A stretch of 64,000 nucleotides of DNA, taken from positions 124,001 to 188,000 of the forward strand of contig QBLS01000004.1 of assembly GCA_003249015.1 (NCBI GenBank). The letters run 5' to 3'. A program made the position numbers and the translations under genes. Of the stretch, positions 53,477 through 61,900 are shown piece by piece. The notes under the pieces were generated by a model, which saw only the letters and a list, made by a program, of their open reading frames with translations, did not search any database and had not been told where the DNA came from. Every line of letters begins with the position of its first letter. Positions within the stretch are counted from its first letter, which is position 1. The DNA is from Pseudanabaena sp. (lineage in GTDB: Bacteria; Cyanobacteriota; Cyanobacteriia; Pseudanabaenales; Pseudanabaenaceae).

Positions 53477-53554
53477 GATCCCCCTAAATTCCCCTTGTAA
53501 AGGGGGACTTTTTTAATCTTTTCCCCCCTTTCACAAGGGGGGCTAGGGGGGATC
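53477..53554. repeat. C-rich/G-rich inverted repeat between xdhA and xdhB
   Basis: Outer arms GATCCCCCTA / CTAGGGGGGATC with an inner pair CCCCTTGTAAAGGGGG and CCCCCCTTTCACAAGGGG. It is the dispersed cyanobacterial repeat type, lying in the 189-bp intra-operon gap where it could cause partial termination. Confidence 0.7.
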
Positions 53555-53618
53555 ATCAATATTTTTAGCGAATAGCCCACACTTCTCAAATAGGCTCTGA
53601 ACTAGCCAATGCTTCGCA

Positions 53619-55097
53619 TTAACTAGTCTGCTCAATAAAGAACTTCTCAAATAGATTGCCGACTAGCAACTTGCGATAGTTGGCACTGCCGCGTAGATCG
53701 CTAAGGGGTGTAAAAGCTTCATGGAGCATTGGTTTCACCGATCGCACAGTTTCTAGATTCCAAGCCTGACCGATTAACGCCTGCTCCACAGCGATCGCCC
53801 TGATTGGTGTTGCTGCTACACCACCATAGGCAAGCCTTGCATGGAGAATGTTTTGATTTGCATCGAGATCGATTGCAAAAGCCGCAGCCACAATACTGAT
53901 GTCATCTGTGCCACGCTTACCGATTTTGTAGGAGAAACTAAGGCGCTTAGTTGCACCATTGGTAATGGCTTTGGGAATCGTTACCGCCGTAATAATTTCA
54001 CCCTGTTTTAGTTCCGTTTGCCGATAGCCCTTAAAGAAATCGGCTAAGGGTAACGTGCGATCACCATTGATACTCGCAAGCGTCACCGTAGCATCGAGAG
54101 CTAATAGCACAGGCGGCAAATCACCAATGGGAGAGGCAGTGCCAATATTGCCGCCAAGGGTGGCGCGATTGCGAACCTGTCGCGCCGCGAACCAATGCAG
54201 CATTTCATCAAGGCTCGGAAAGATCCCATGCAGCGAGTCTTCAATGTGACTGAGGGGAACGGCTGAACCAATCTCCACATACTCCTCAGTCTGGTGAATC
54301 TGCTTTAGAGCCGCAATCCCTTCTAAGGAAACCAGCACAGGATATTTGCGCCGATGCCAACTCATTTCTAAGCCTAAATCTGTCGCTCCCGCCACGAGAG
54401 TCGCATCGGGATAAGCCTCTAATAGTTGGAGAGCTTCCGTTAATTCGGTGGGGCGATAGAATTGCTGTTCTTTGCTGGTGTAGGCGATCGCTTCTAAATC
54501 TGGATTTTTGTCGGCAAGCACCGCGCTAAAGCGATCGCATGGTGACTCCCCTTGCAATTCTGCTAATAATTTTTGAGCAGCCCTACGAATTGGCAAATAG
54601 CCCGTACAGCGACAGAGATTCCCTTCAATGCAGACATCATCCTTCAATCCGCCATCATAGTAAGCCGCAAACATACTCATGATAAATCCAGGGGTGCAGT
54701 AGCCACATTGAGAGCCTGCGGTCTCCACCATTGCCGCCTGCACGGGATGCAGTTGTTCCAAAGGTTGCGCCTGAATTAATCCGTGCGGTTGCCCATGCGC
54801 TAATCCCTCGGCAGTAATCACATCCCGTCCCGCCACCGCACCAATGGGAATCAGACAACTATTTGCCGCCTGATATTGGGGCTTGCCTTGGGCATCTTGA
54901 CCCGCGATCGCTACAGTACAAGCACCGCAGTCACCATCGCCACAACCTTCTTTTGTGCCGACATAGCCTTGCTGTCGCAGATATTGCAGCAGGGTCATCG
55001 TGGGCGCAACATCTCTAACAATTGTTGTTGTACCGTTAATCGTAAAGGTGAAGTGCTTTACGGTATTTGCGGAAATGGGGATAGCCTGTTGATTCAC
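53619..55097 (-). CDS. xdhA: Xanthine dehydrogenase, iron-sulfur and FAD subunit
   Basis: A 492-aa subunit that passes electrons from the molybdenum centre to NAD+. It has the N-terminal plant-type [2Fe-2S] domain (GCGDGDCGACTV), the second [2Fe-2S] domain (GSQCGYCTPGFIMSM, GNLCRCTGYLPI) and the FAD domain (LVAGATDLGLEM, RNRATLGGNIGTASPIGDLPP). I place the start at GTG 55097 (VNQQAIPIS) because AAGG lies at the right distance; the longer ORF from ATG 55163 would put the start inside a palindrome. First gene of xdhABC. Confidence 0.92.
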   Translation of the reverse strand: MNQQAIPISANTVKHFTFTINGTTTIVRDVAPTMTLLQYLRQQGYVGTKEGCGDGDCGACTVAIAGQDAQGKPQYQAANSCLIPIGAVAGRDVITAEGLAHGQPHGLIQAQPLEQLHPVQAAMVETAGSQCGYCTPGFIMSMFAAYYDGGLKDDVCIEGNLCRCTGYLPIRRAAQKLLAELQGESPCDRFSAVLADKNPDLEAIAYTSKEQQFYRPTELTEALQLLEAYPDATLVAGATDLGLEMSWHRRKYPVLVSLEGIAALKQIHQTEEYVEIGSAVPLSHIEDSLHGIFPSLDEMLHWFAARQVRNRATLGGNIGTASPIGDLPPVLLALDATVTLASINGDRTLPLADFFKGYRQTELKQGEIITAVTIPKAITNGATKRLSFSYKIGKRGTDDISIVAAAFAIDLDANQNILHARLAYGGVAATPIRAIAVEQALIGQAWNLETVRSVKPMLHEAFTPLSDLRGSANYRKLLVGNLFEKFFIEQTS

Positions 55098-55501
55098 GGA
55101 AGCCTTAATGTAAAGAAACAGATAAAAATCAGTTTTAAACCACAATAGAAATTTTGCAAGCATTGTTAAGTAACGTTTGCAAAATTTCTATTGTGGCTTG
55201 CTTAATGTTTGAACTCCATCATAAATATCTAGCACACAAATAAAGTAAGCCAAGATACATTTAAACTCCGAGTATCTTTGCTAAGTAGCTCACCATAATT
55301 AAAGCCTAAAACCAGAAGCTGTCCCGCCCGCTATGCGGGCGGGACAGCTTCTGGTTTTAGGCTTTAATTATAGTTGTTTCAAATAAGAGTTAGGGCTTCG
55401 ACTTCGCTCAGCCAACGTATAATGCTGGCTGAGCGAAGCGATGCACTGAGCCTGTCGAAGTGTCGAAGCCTCTTCTAAATATTTAAAATTGATATACCTC
55501 G
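55098..55501. other. Repeat-filled region upstream of xdhA and downstream of the ABC transporter gene
   Basis: It contains a palindrome with 20-bp perfect arms around a 17-nt loop (55140-55196), which may be part of the xdhA leader, a family-1 element (from 55283) and a CTTCGCTCAG-type repeat (55391-55470) that appears inserted in the element's right half. Confidence 0.6.
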
Positions 55502-55507
55502 CTACTT
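55283..55507. repeat. MITE-like element, family 1 (copy e), interrupted by another repeat
   Basis: Left end TAAGTAGCTCACCATAATTA and a very long core palindrome (about 32-bp arms, cap GCTATGC). The right end CCTCGCTACTTA lies more than 110 bp away, past an insertion carrying a CTTCGCTCAGCCA / TGGCTGAGCGAAG stem. The stop codon of the ABC gene lies in the right end. Confidence 0.65.
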
Positions 55508-57328
55508 ATAACCTGCGGCTTGAAGAGAGAATAGATGCGCGTAGCGACCATTCGCTTTTAACAGTTGTTCATGGCTGCCCTGTTCGATGATTTTGCCGTC
55601 GCCCATGACGACGATCTGCTCTGCCATACGAACCGTGGAGAAGCGATGGGAAATTAGGACTACCATCTGATCTTTGGTGAGTGTGTGGAAATGATTAAAA
55701 ATATTCATTTCTGCTTCGGCATCCATCGCTGCCGTTGGCTCATCTAGCACGAGAATATCGGCTTGCGATCGCATAAAAGCACGAGACAGAGCAATCTTTT
55801 GCCACTGTCCGCCTGACAGCTCCTGCCCCCCCTTAAACCATTTGCCAAGTTGGGTTTGAAACCCTAGGGGCATATTGTCAATAAAGGGTTTTGCCATTCC
55901 TTTTTCAGTGGCGGTGATCCATTTTTGCGAATCATTCATCTGTTCCACATCGCCAATGCCCACATTCTCCCCGACAATAAATTGATACTGCACAAAGTTC
56001 TGAAAAATTACGCCAATCCGATGGCGCAAAGTCTCGACATCCCAATCATTTAAGTCCACTCCATCTAGTAAAATCCTGCCGCTAGTGGGTGTATAGAGTC
56101 TGGTTAAGAGTTTGATTAAAGTTGTTTTGCCAGAGCCATTTTCGCCAACGATCGCTAGCTTTTCGCCATAGCGGAGATGGAGAGAAATATTATGTAAAAC
56201 TGGCTGTTGGCTTTCAGGATAGCAGAAGGAAACATTTTCAAAGCGAATTCCATCAGCAACCGTGCCTTTGATGATCGATCCTTGGGATTGGGGAATAGGT
56301 TCATCCAGAAACTCATAGAGATTGGCGAGATAGAGATTATCTTCATACATTCCGCCAATGGAAGTGAGGGCGGCGGAAAAAGTGGTCTGTCCTTGACGGA
56401 AAACGACTAGATACATGGTCATTTCCCCAAGGCTAATTTTGCCTGCGATCGCCTCCATCACAATCCATGCGTAGGTGGCGTAAAATGCGCCCGTACTCAG
56501 CAGCCCCAGCAAATATCCCCAGAAGCCTTTTTGAATTGTGAGGTTGCGATCTTCAACATAGAGTCGATCAAAAATATCTCGATAACGCTGTAATAGCATC
56601 GATCCCAATTGATAGAGCTGGACTTCTTTAGCGTAGTCTTCCCGTGCTAGTAAAGTCTCGATATAGTGGCTCTGTCTGGTTTCGGGCGATCGCCACTTAA
56701 ATAAACGGAAGGAATGCTCGGAAAATCGAGTTTCTGCAATAAAAGAAGGGATTGCCGCTAGTACTAAAACGATTACTGCCCAAGTTGAAAAACTGAGTAA
56801 TAGCCCACTAAAAGTTAGCAGGGTCAGCGCTGACTGACCTAACCCAAAAATGCGGCTGATCAACGATAGTGGACGACTGGATGCTTGCGATCGCGCTTGA
56901 GTCATCTTGTCGTAAAATTCCGAATCTTCAAAATGAGCCAGATCCAGAGTTAGCGCTTTTTCTAAAATCAGTACATTTACGCCATAGGCAAGCAGAACTC
57001 TTAACAGTGATTGACAAACTCCCAAGCCCTTTTGACAAGCTGCTAAAGCCACAAAGGCGATCGCTTCCAATGCCACATAGTTCAAAGCCAAATTACGCTG
57101 GGCAATGGTTCCATTTTGGGATGCCAAGATCACGCTGTCCACAATCAACTTGCCGATGTAAGCGATCGCCCCTGGTAATAAACCACAAAAAATCGTGAGT
57201 ATGGCGATTGCGATCGTTAAGACTTTACTAGTATCCCAGACTAGCCCTAGGGCTTTGAATCCGTAGAGAAAAATGCTTAAGGTTTTGCGAAAGGACTTAG
57301 AGAGAGATTTGCGAGCTTTATTATTCAC
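55502..57328 (-). CDS. ABC exporter with fused permease and ATPase domains
   Basis: About 608 aa. Six-helix membrane domain (about 30-320; VLTIAIAILTIFCGLLPGAI is the first segment) followed by the ATPase domain with Walker A VGENGSGKTTLIKLL, signature LSGGQWQKIALSRAF, Walker B ILVLDEPTAAMD and the switch His in LISHRFS. It works as a homodimer or heterodimer; the exported substrate is unknown. The ORF is open to 57541, but that would overlap the next gene by 139 bp and run through a capped hairpin. I prefer GTG 57328 (VNNKARKSLSKS). The last codons, Tyr-Lys-stop, come from a MITE-like end. Confidence 0.85.
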   Translation of the reverse strand: MNNKARKSLSKSFRKTLSIFLYGFKALGLVWDTSKVLTIAIAILTIFCGLLPGAIAYIGKLIVDSVILASQNGTIAQRNLALNYVALEAIAFVALAACQKGLGVCQSLLRVLLAYGVNVLILEKALTLDLAHFEDSEFYDKMTQARSQASSRPLSLISRIFGLGQSALTLLTFSGLLLSFSTWAVIVLVLAAIPSFIAETRFSEHSFRLFKWRSPETRQSHYIETLLAREDYAKEVQLYQLGSMLLQRYRDIFDRLYVEDRNLTIQKGFWGYLLGLLSTGAFYATYAWIVMEAIAGKISLGEMTMYLVVFRQGQTTFSAALTSIGGMYEDNLYLANLYEFLDEPIPQSQGSIIKGTVADGIRFENVSFCYPESQQPVLHNISLHLRYGEKLAIVGENGSGKTTLIKLLTRLYTPTSGRILLDGVDLNDWDVETLRHRIGVIFQNFVQYQFIVGENVGIGDVEQMNDSQKWITATEKGMAKPFIDNMPLGFQTQLGKWFKGGQELSGGQWQKIALSRAFMRSQADILVLDEPTAAMDAEAEMNIFNHFHTLTKDQMVVLISHRFSTVRMAEQIVVMGDGKIIEQGSHEQLLKANGRYAHLFSLQAAGYK

Positions 57329-57376
57329 GGATTGGGTTGGTCTGGTTATGCTGCTATTTGATACTGTAAGAGATTT

Positions 57377-57407
57377 TTTAAAAGGCTGGCGTAGCCAGCC
57401 TTTTAAA
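57377..57407. repeat. Hairpin at the end of the zinc-ribbon gene, cap GCGTAGC
   Basis: 12-bp perfect arms (TTTAAAAGGCTG) around 57389-57395. The right arm includes the TAA stop (57403-57405) of the upstream gene on the minus strand. Confidence 0.65.
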
Positions 57408-57912
57408 TTGATCGCCGCAGCGATCTTTCCATTGCTTGCCAGTAAGCTCTCAGTGGGAACTGCGTATAGTCGCGGGTGATCGATAGCAATACAAATAAAT
57501 GTCCGCAAAAAGTAGCGATCGCCCAAAATTTGGGAAACCAAGCTAGGGGAACATCAGGCTCAACGGGAAACAAGTAAACTGCCGACGTAGCGATCGCGGT
57601 AGGGATAATTACTAACAAAACTCCCAAGATGCTGAGCCAACGACTTGTCCAAACCTGCATAGCATTCGCATTTTGCCAGCTTTGCCCTGTCCAGACCCAT
57701 CGCAAAGTGGAAATTGTATCAGCCATTTTAAGAACCCTTAGATTGAGCCGAGGGTCAGCTTCGATCACAAAAATATGATTGCAAAAATTGCAAGACAAGG
57801 ATTCCATCATCGGCATGGGGGCGATAGTGCCGCGCATACAGACAGGACAAGAGGACTCGCCGTAAAGGGAGTCAGAGGAGAAGGAATTAGAAGATGGCGA
57901 ACTGTAACTCAA
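57403..57912 (-). CDS. Zinc-ribbon-like membrane protein of unknown function
   Basis: A 169-aa protein with a Ser-rich start, a CPVC/CNFC four-Cys cluster (about residues 22-45) that looks like a zinc ribbon, and two hydrophobic segments (LSILGVLLVIIPTAIATSAVYLF and FWAIATFCGHLFVLLSI). I do not recognise a named family. It lies between a methyltransferase and an ABC exporter on the same strand. Confidence 0.65.
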   Translation of the reverse strand: MSYSSPSSNSFSSDSLYGESSCPVCMRGTIAPMPMMESLSCNFCNHIFVIEADPRLNLRVLKMADTISTLRWVWTGQSWQNANAMQVWTSRWLSILGVLLVIIPTAIATSAVYLFPVEPDVPLAWFPKFWAIATFCGHLFVLLSITRDYTQFPLRAYWQAMERSLRRSI

Positions 57913-57934
57913 GGATGTTTTTAATTATTAGGAT

Positions 57935-57967
57935 TATGAGTGGCGGTGCTTTGCACCGACACTCATA
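57935..57967. repeat. Hairpin after the methyltransferase, cap GCTTTGC
   Basis: 13-bp arms with one mismatch (TATGAGTGGCGGT) around 57948-57954, ending at the base before the methyltransferase stop. Confidence 0.6.
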
Positions 57968-58711
57968 TTAAGAAACTATTGTACTCAAGACCCAACGGAA
58001 CGCATAACGCCAGCGCAGTGAAAATCCAGTTAGAGACGCTGCTTCGGCAATACTTTTAAGCTCTGGCAATCGAAAGCCGCGCAAAACTGAAAGGGGCGCG
58101 TCATTACGAACCATGGGCGCAGCAGGTAATAGTCTAGTGAGGGCGTAGATCCCATAGTAGGCGAGGGGGTGGCGATGTAAATCATTGATCAAAATTCCTT
58201 GCTTGGCTACGCGCTGCATGGAACTAACGATCTTGACAGCATTGGCATGGGCGAAGTGATGCAAAAACATCGCCGCGATCGCAATATCAAATTGATTGTC
58301 CCCATAGGGTAGGGCAAGGGCATCAGCAACTTCTACTTTAATTTTGGTTTGCAGGTCTTTTGGTAAGCGCTTGTCTAGAGTTGTCCGCGCATAGGCAACA
58401 GTTACAGGATTAGCATCGATCGCCACTACTTCCACCGCGATCGGTGGGGACTGTTGCGCCGCCCAACGCACAATATATTCGGGAAAATCACCGATGCCCG
58501 TACCGATGTCCAAAATCCGAATTGGTTGATCACCCTGCGATCGCGCTTTAGTCCGCAAGAAAGGGGCGAGGATTTCCATTGTGGTGGCATAGCCACCCAA
58601 TAACTGATTAATGGGGCGCAATTGTTCTAAGGCATCAGTGAGGCGCTCATCCTGAATTGAAAAATCATCCATTAATTCATCTTGATCAGTACGGGCTTGA
58701 AAAGAAGGCAT
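57968..58711 (-). CDS. Class I SAM-dependent methyltransferase
   Basis: A 247-aa methyltransferase. SAM-binding motif I (IRILDIGTGIGDFPEYIV), the acidic end of strand 2 (VVAIDANPVTVAYA), motif II/III region (ADALALPYGDNQFDIAIAAMFLHHF) and a C-terminal hydrophobic part (PLAYYGIYALTRLL) are visible. The layout resembles enzymes acting on lipids or isoprenoid quinones, but the substrate is open. Confidence 0.85.
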   Translation of the reverse strand: MPSFQARTDQDELMDDFSIQDERLTDALEQLRPINQLLGGYATTMEILAPFLRTKARSQGDQPIRILDIGTGIGDFPEYIVRWAAQQSPPIAVEVVAIDANPVTVAYARTTLDKRLPKDLQTKIKVEVADALALPYGDNQFDIAIAAMFLHHFAHANAVKIVSSMQRVAKQGILINDLHRHPLAYYGIYALTRLLPAAPMVRNDAPLSVLRGFRLPELKSIAEAASLTGFSLRWRYAFRWVLSTIVS

Positions 58712-58860
58712 ATTTTTTTAAGTGTCGTAGACAACTTATACATTTTGGCTTAACTGTCAAAATGATAAGAGCAATAACTAGGAAATGCAGAAATTCTCAC
58801 TATAAAACTGAATTTGAGATTTTGAGGGGCTTTGGTTTTGCTAATCTCAAAGTTAGTTTT

Positions 58861-58964
58861 TAAGTGGTTCAGCGTAATTAAAATCTAAAGTCAAAGGTTG
58901 TTCCGCCCGCGTAGCGGGCAGAGCAACCTTCTTGATTTTTAGGGTATTTATGCCTAGCTACTTA
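58861..58964. repeat. MITE-like element, family 1 (copy f, 104 bp)
   Basis: Ends TAAGTGGTTCAGCGTAATTA and ...TATGCCTAGCTACTTA. Core stem TTGTTCCGCCC closed by GCGTAGC near 58911, right arm partly mutated. It lies 35 bp before the hybrid kinase start, so it may carry or disturb its promoter. Confidence 0.75.
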
Positions 58965-58998
58965 GAAGAAAACGTAATTTAACTGCTCAGGATGTCCC

Positions 58999-61900
58999 AT
59001 GAAGCCAGATATTGCTGACCAAGTAAAACAAAAATTTAAGAAAGTTTCGATTCGATCGCTAATTACTTTCCCTTATATCATTCAAGTGACAGCGGCAGTT
59101 TGGTTGATCGGCTATTTTTCGGTGCAAAGTCAGCAGAGGAATTCTATCGAGTTTAGCAAAGTATTGCTTAGCGATGCGATTACACACATAAAAGAAGATA
59201 TCACTGAGTACTTACGACCCAGTATTGAGATTGTGAAACTCAATGTTGAGGAGCAAAAAACTCAACCCCCCAACACTCAAAAACCTCTCGAAATTATCCG
59301 CGACTTTAAAGCCCAAGTTAATACATTTCAATCGGTAAGAGAAGTATTTTTAGCAGATCAGGCTGGAAGTTTTTTGGGAGTCTTAAGACAGTTAGATGGT
59401 TCACTTACTGTAAAAATTACTGAAAATTTTCCTCGCCGCAATTGGTATGGTCTTGATTCGTTAGGTAATATGGGCAGTCTTTTGAAATCAGAGGAGTCCT
59501 ACGATCCGCGTATCCGTCCTTGGTATCAGCGCGCGATCGCTAACAGTAACGAAACTAATAAAATAGTTTGGACAGATATTTATCCATTTGAGGATAGCCC
59601 TGACATTGGCATGGCGGCGACTTCAGCGATCTTTGACAAGCAAGGCAAGCCACTTTATGCGATCGCAGCGAGTTCAAACCTCAGCAAAATCAACCAGTTC
59701 CTACAAGATCGGCAATTTAGTCAATCGAGCCGCACCTTTATTATCGAGAAATCAGGCTATCTAGTCGCCACCTCGACTAAGGATTTACCATTCACGATTG
59801 ATCAAGAAGGCAAGGTTCAGCGAATTAAAGCCATTGATAGTAAAAATCCTTTTATCAGTCAGACCATTGCTAAGTTCAACCAAGGTCAAGACAAGTTTGA
59901 GATTGAAATTGAGCAGCAGGTAGAAGGGAAAAAAGTCAAAGAAAAGCAGTTTGTCGAAACATTCTCCTATCAAGACGAAGCAGGTTTAAATTGGGATGTC
60001 TTCATTGTTATTCCTGAGACGGATTTTTTATCGCAAGTAAATCAAGGGGTAATTACTTTGATTTGGTTTGGAGTTGGGGTAATCGGTCTGCTGGTATACA
60101 TTGGATTTCGGATTACCCAGCGCATTGTTAAGCCAATTTTTCAACTACGGGATGCTAGTTTAGCGATCGCGTCTCAAAATTTTGATCATCCAGTTGGCGA
60201 AACTTGGATTGACGAGTTGAGCATTCTTGCCAATTCCTTTAACCAAATGCGCGATCAGTTGAAGCAGTCCAATTTGCAGCTTCAGGAATACTCGCGATCG
60301 CTAGAGCTAAAGGTTGAAGCGAGAACTCAGGAGCTAGAACAGGAAATTAGCGATCGCATTGCCATTCAACATGAATTGCAGGAAAAAGCGGTGATCCTCA
60401 GCCAACATTATCAAGTTCTCAATCAGCTTGCCAAGGACGAGTCGATGCGACAGGGCGATTTATTGGTAAGTATTCAAAAACTTACCGATGCGGTAGCGCG
60501 GACTTTGCAAGTTGAAAGGAGTAGCGTCTGGCTTACTAGTCAAGAAAATTCAGGTTGGACTTGTCTAGATCTGTTTTTATTAAGCTCTGAAAAGCATTTA
60601 ACCACCCATGAATTTACCACTGAATTTTTGCCTAAATACATTAGGAGTCCCAAAACAGAGCTGGCGGTGGCTGTGAGTGACGCTTTAAATGACGAGCGTA
60701 CAGCCGAGATTGCAGAGAACTATCTAATCCAATTGGGAATTACTTCAATTTTAGAAATTCCTTTACGTCAAAACAATGAAATTATTGGCTTGCTCAACCT
60801 TGAACATACGGGTGAGCCTAGAAATTGGACATTAATGGAACAGAGTCTTGCCCGTTCCATCGGTGATCTCATCGCCCTTTCCCTTGAGTCCTATAATCGC
60901 AAGATTGCCGAACAACAACTCAAGGAGAGTGAAGAACGTTGGCAGCTAGCCCTAGAGGGTAGCAATGACGGCATCTGGGATTGGAACTGCAAAACCAATT
61001 ATGCTTTTTATTCAACCAGATATAAAGCCATGCTTGGCTATGGTGAAGAAGATTTAGCTCCTGTAGGTTCTACTTGGGAAGGACTAATTCATCCTGACGA
61101 TCTAGAAAAAGCCCTAAGGACAACAAATGATTATTTAGATAGAAAGACATCGCATTACATTCTAGAACATCGACTGCGCTGTAAAGATGGTAGTTATAAA
61201 TGGATATTGGCTAGGGCAAAAGCGCTATTTAATAAAAATGGTGTACCGATTAGATTAATTGGTTCTCATACCGATATCACTGAACGAAAACAATATGAAG
61301 AAGAATTGCGGCAAAGAGCCGCCACTTTGAGCCTCCATAATCAAGTGCTGGCAAAACTGGCAAGAGATGAAGAATTGCGATTAGGCGATCTCCATAAAAA
61401 TATGCAAGTTTTGACAGAGACAGTTGCTAAAACCTTAAATGTAGAGAGGGTAAGCATCTGGATGAGTAAACCCAATAGCGTCTATTGGGAATGTCTCAAC
61501 CAATATTTGTTGAGTTCTGATTGTCACTGCACCGAACCAGATCTGGCGATCGCGGCACTTCCTAACTATTTGGCGGCTTTGCAAACAGAATTAGTTATTG
61601 CCTCCACTGATGTGCTACGAGACCCGCGTACTCACGAATTAAGGGACAATTATCTAGTTAAGTTTGGCATCACTTCGATGCTAGAGATTCCGATCCGTCA
61701 GAATCTCAATACAATTGGAGTCCTATGTATTGAGCATATTGGCGAAAAGCGGGAATGGATTCTAGAAGAACAGAGCTTTGCGAGATCGGTTGGCGATTTG
61801 GTGATATTAGCGATCGAGTCCTACAATCGCAATCTAGCCGAGCAGCAACTCAAAAATAGTGAAGAACGGTGGCAGTTAGCTCTAGAAGGCAACAACGACG

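Noticed and set aside
57329-57541. N-terminal extension of the ABC exporter ORF
   Set aside because: It would overlap the zinc-ribbon gene by 139 bp, pass through a capped hairpin and add residues unlike any exporter N-terminus; the GTG at 57328 is preferred.
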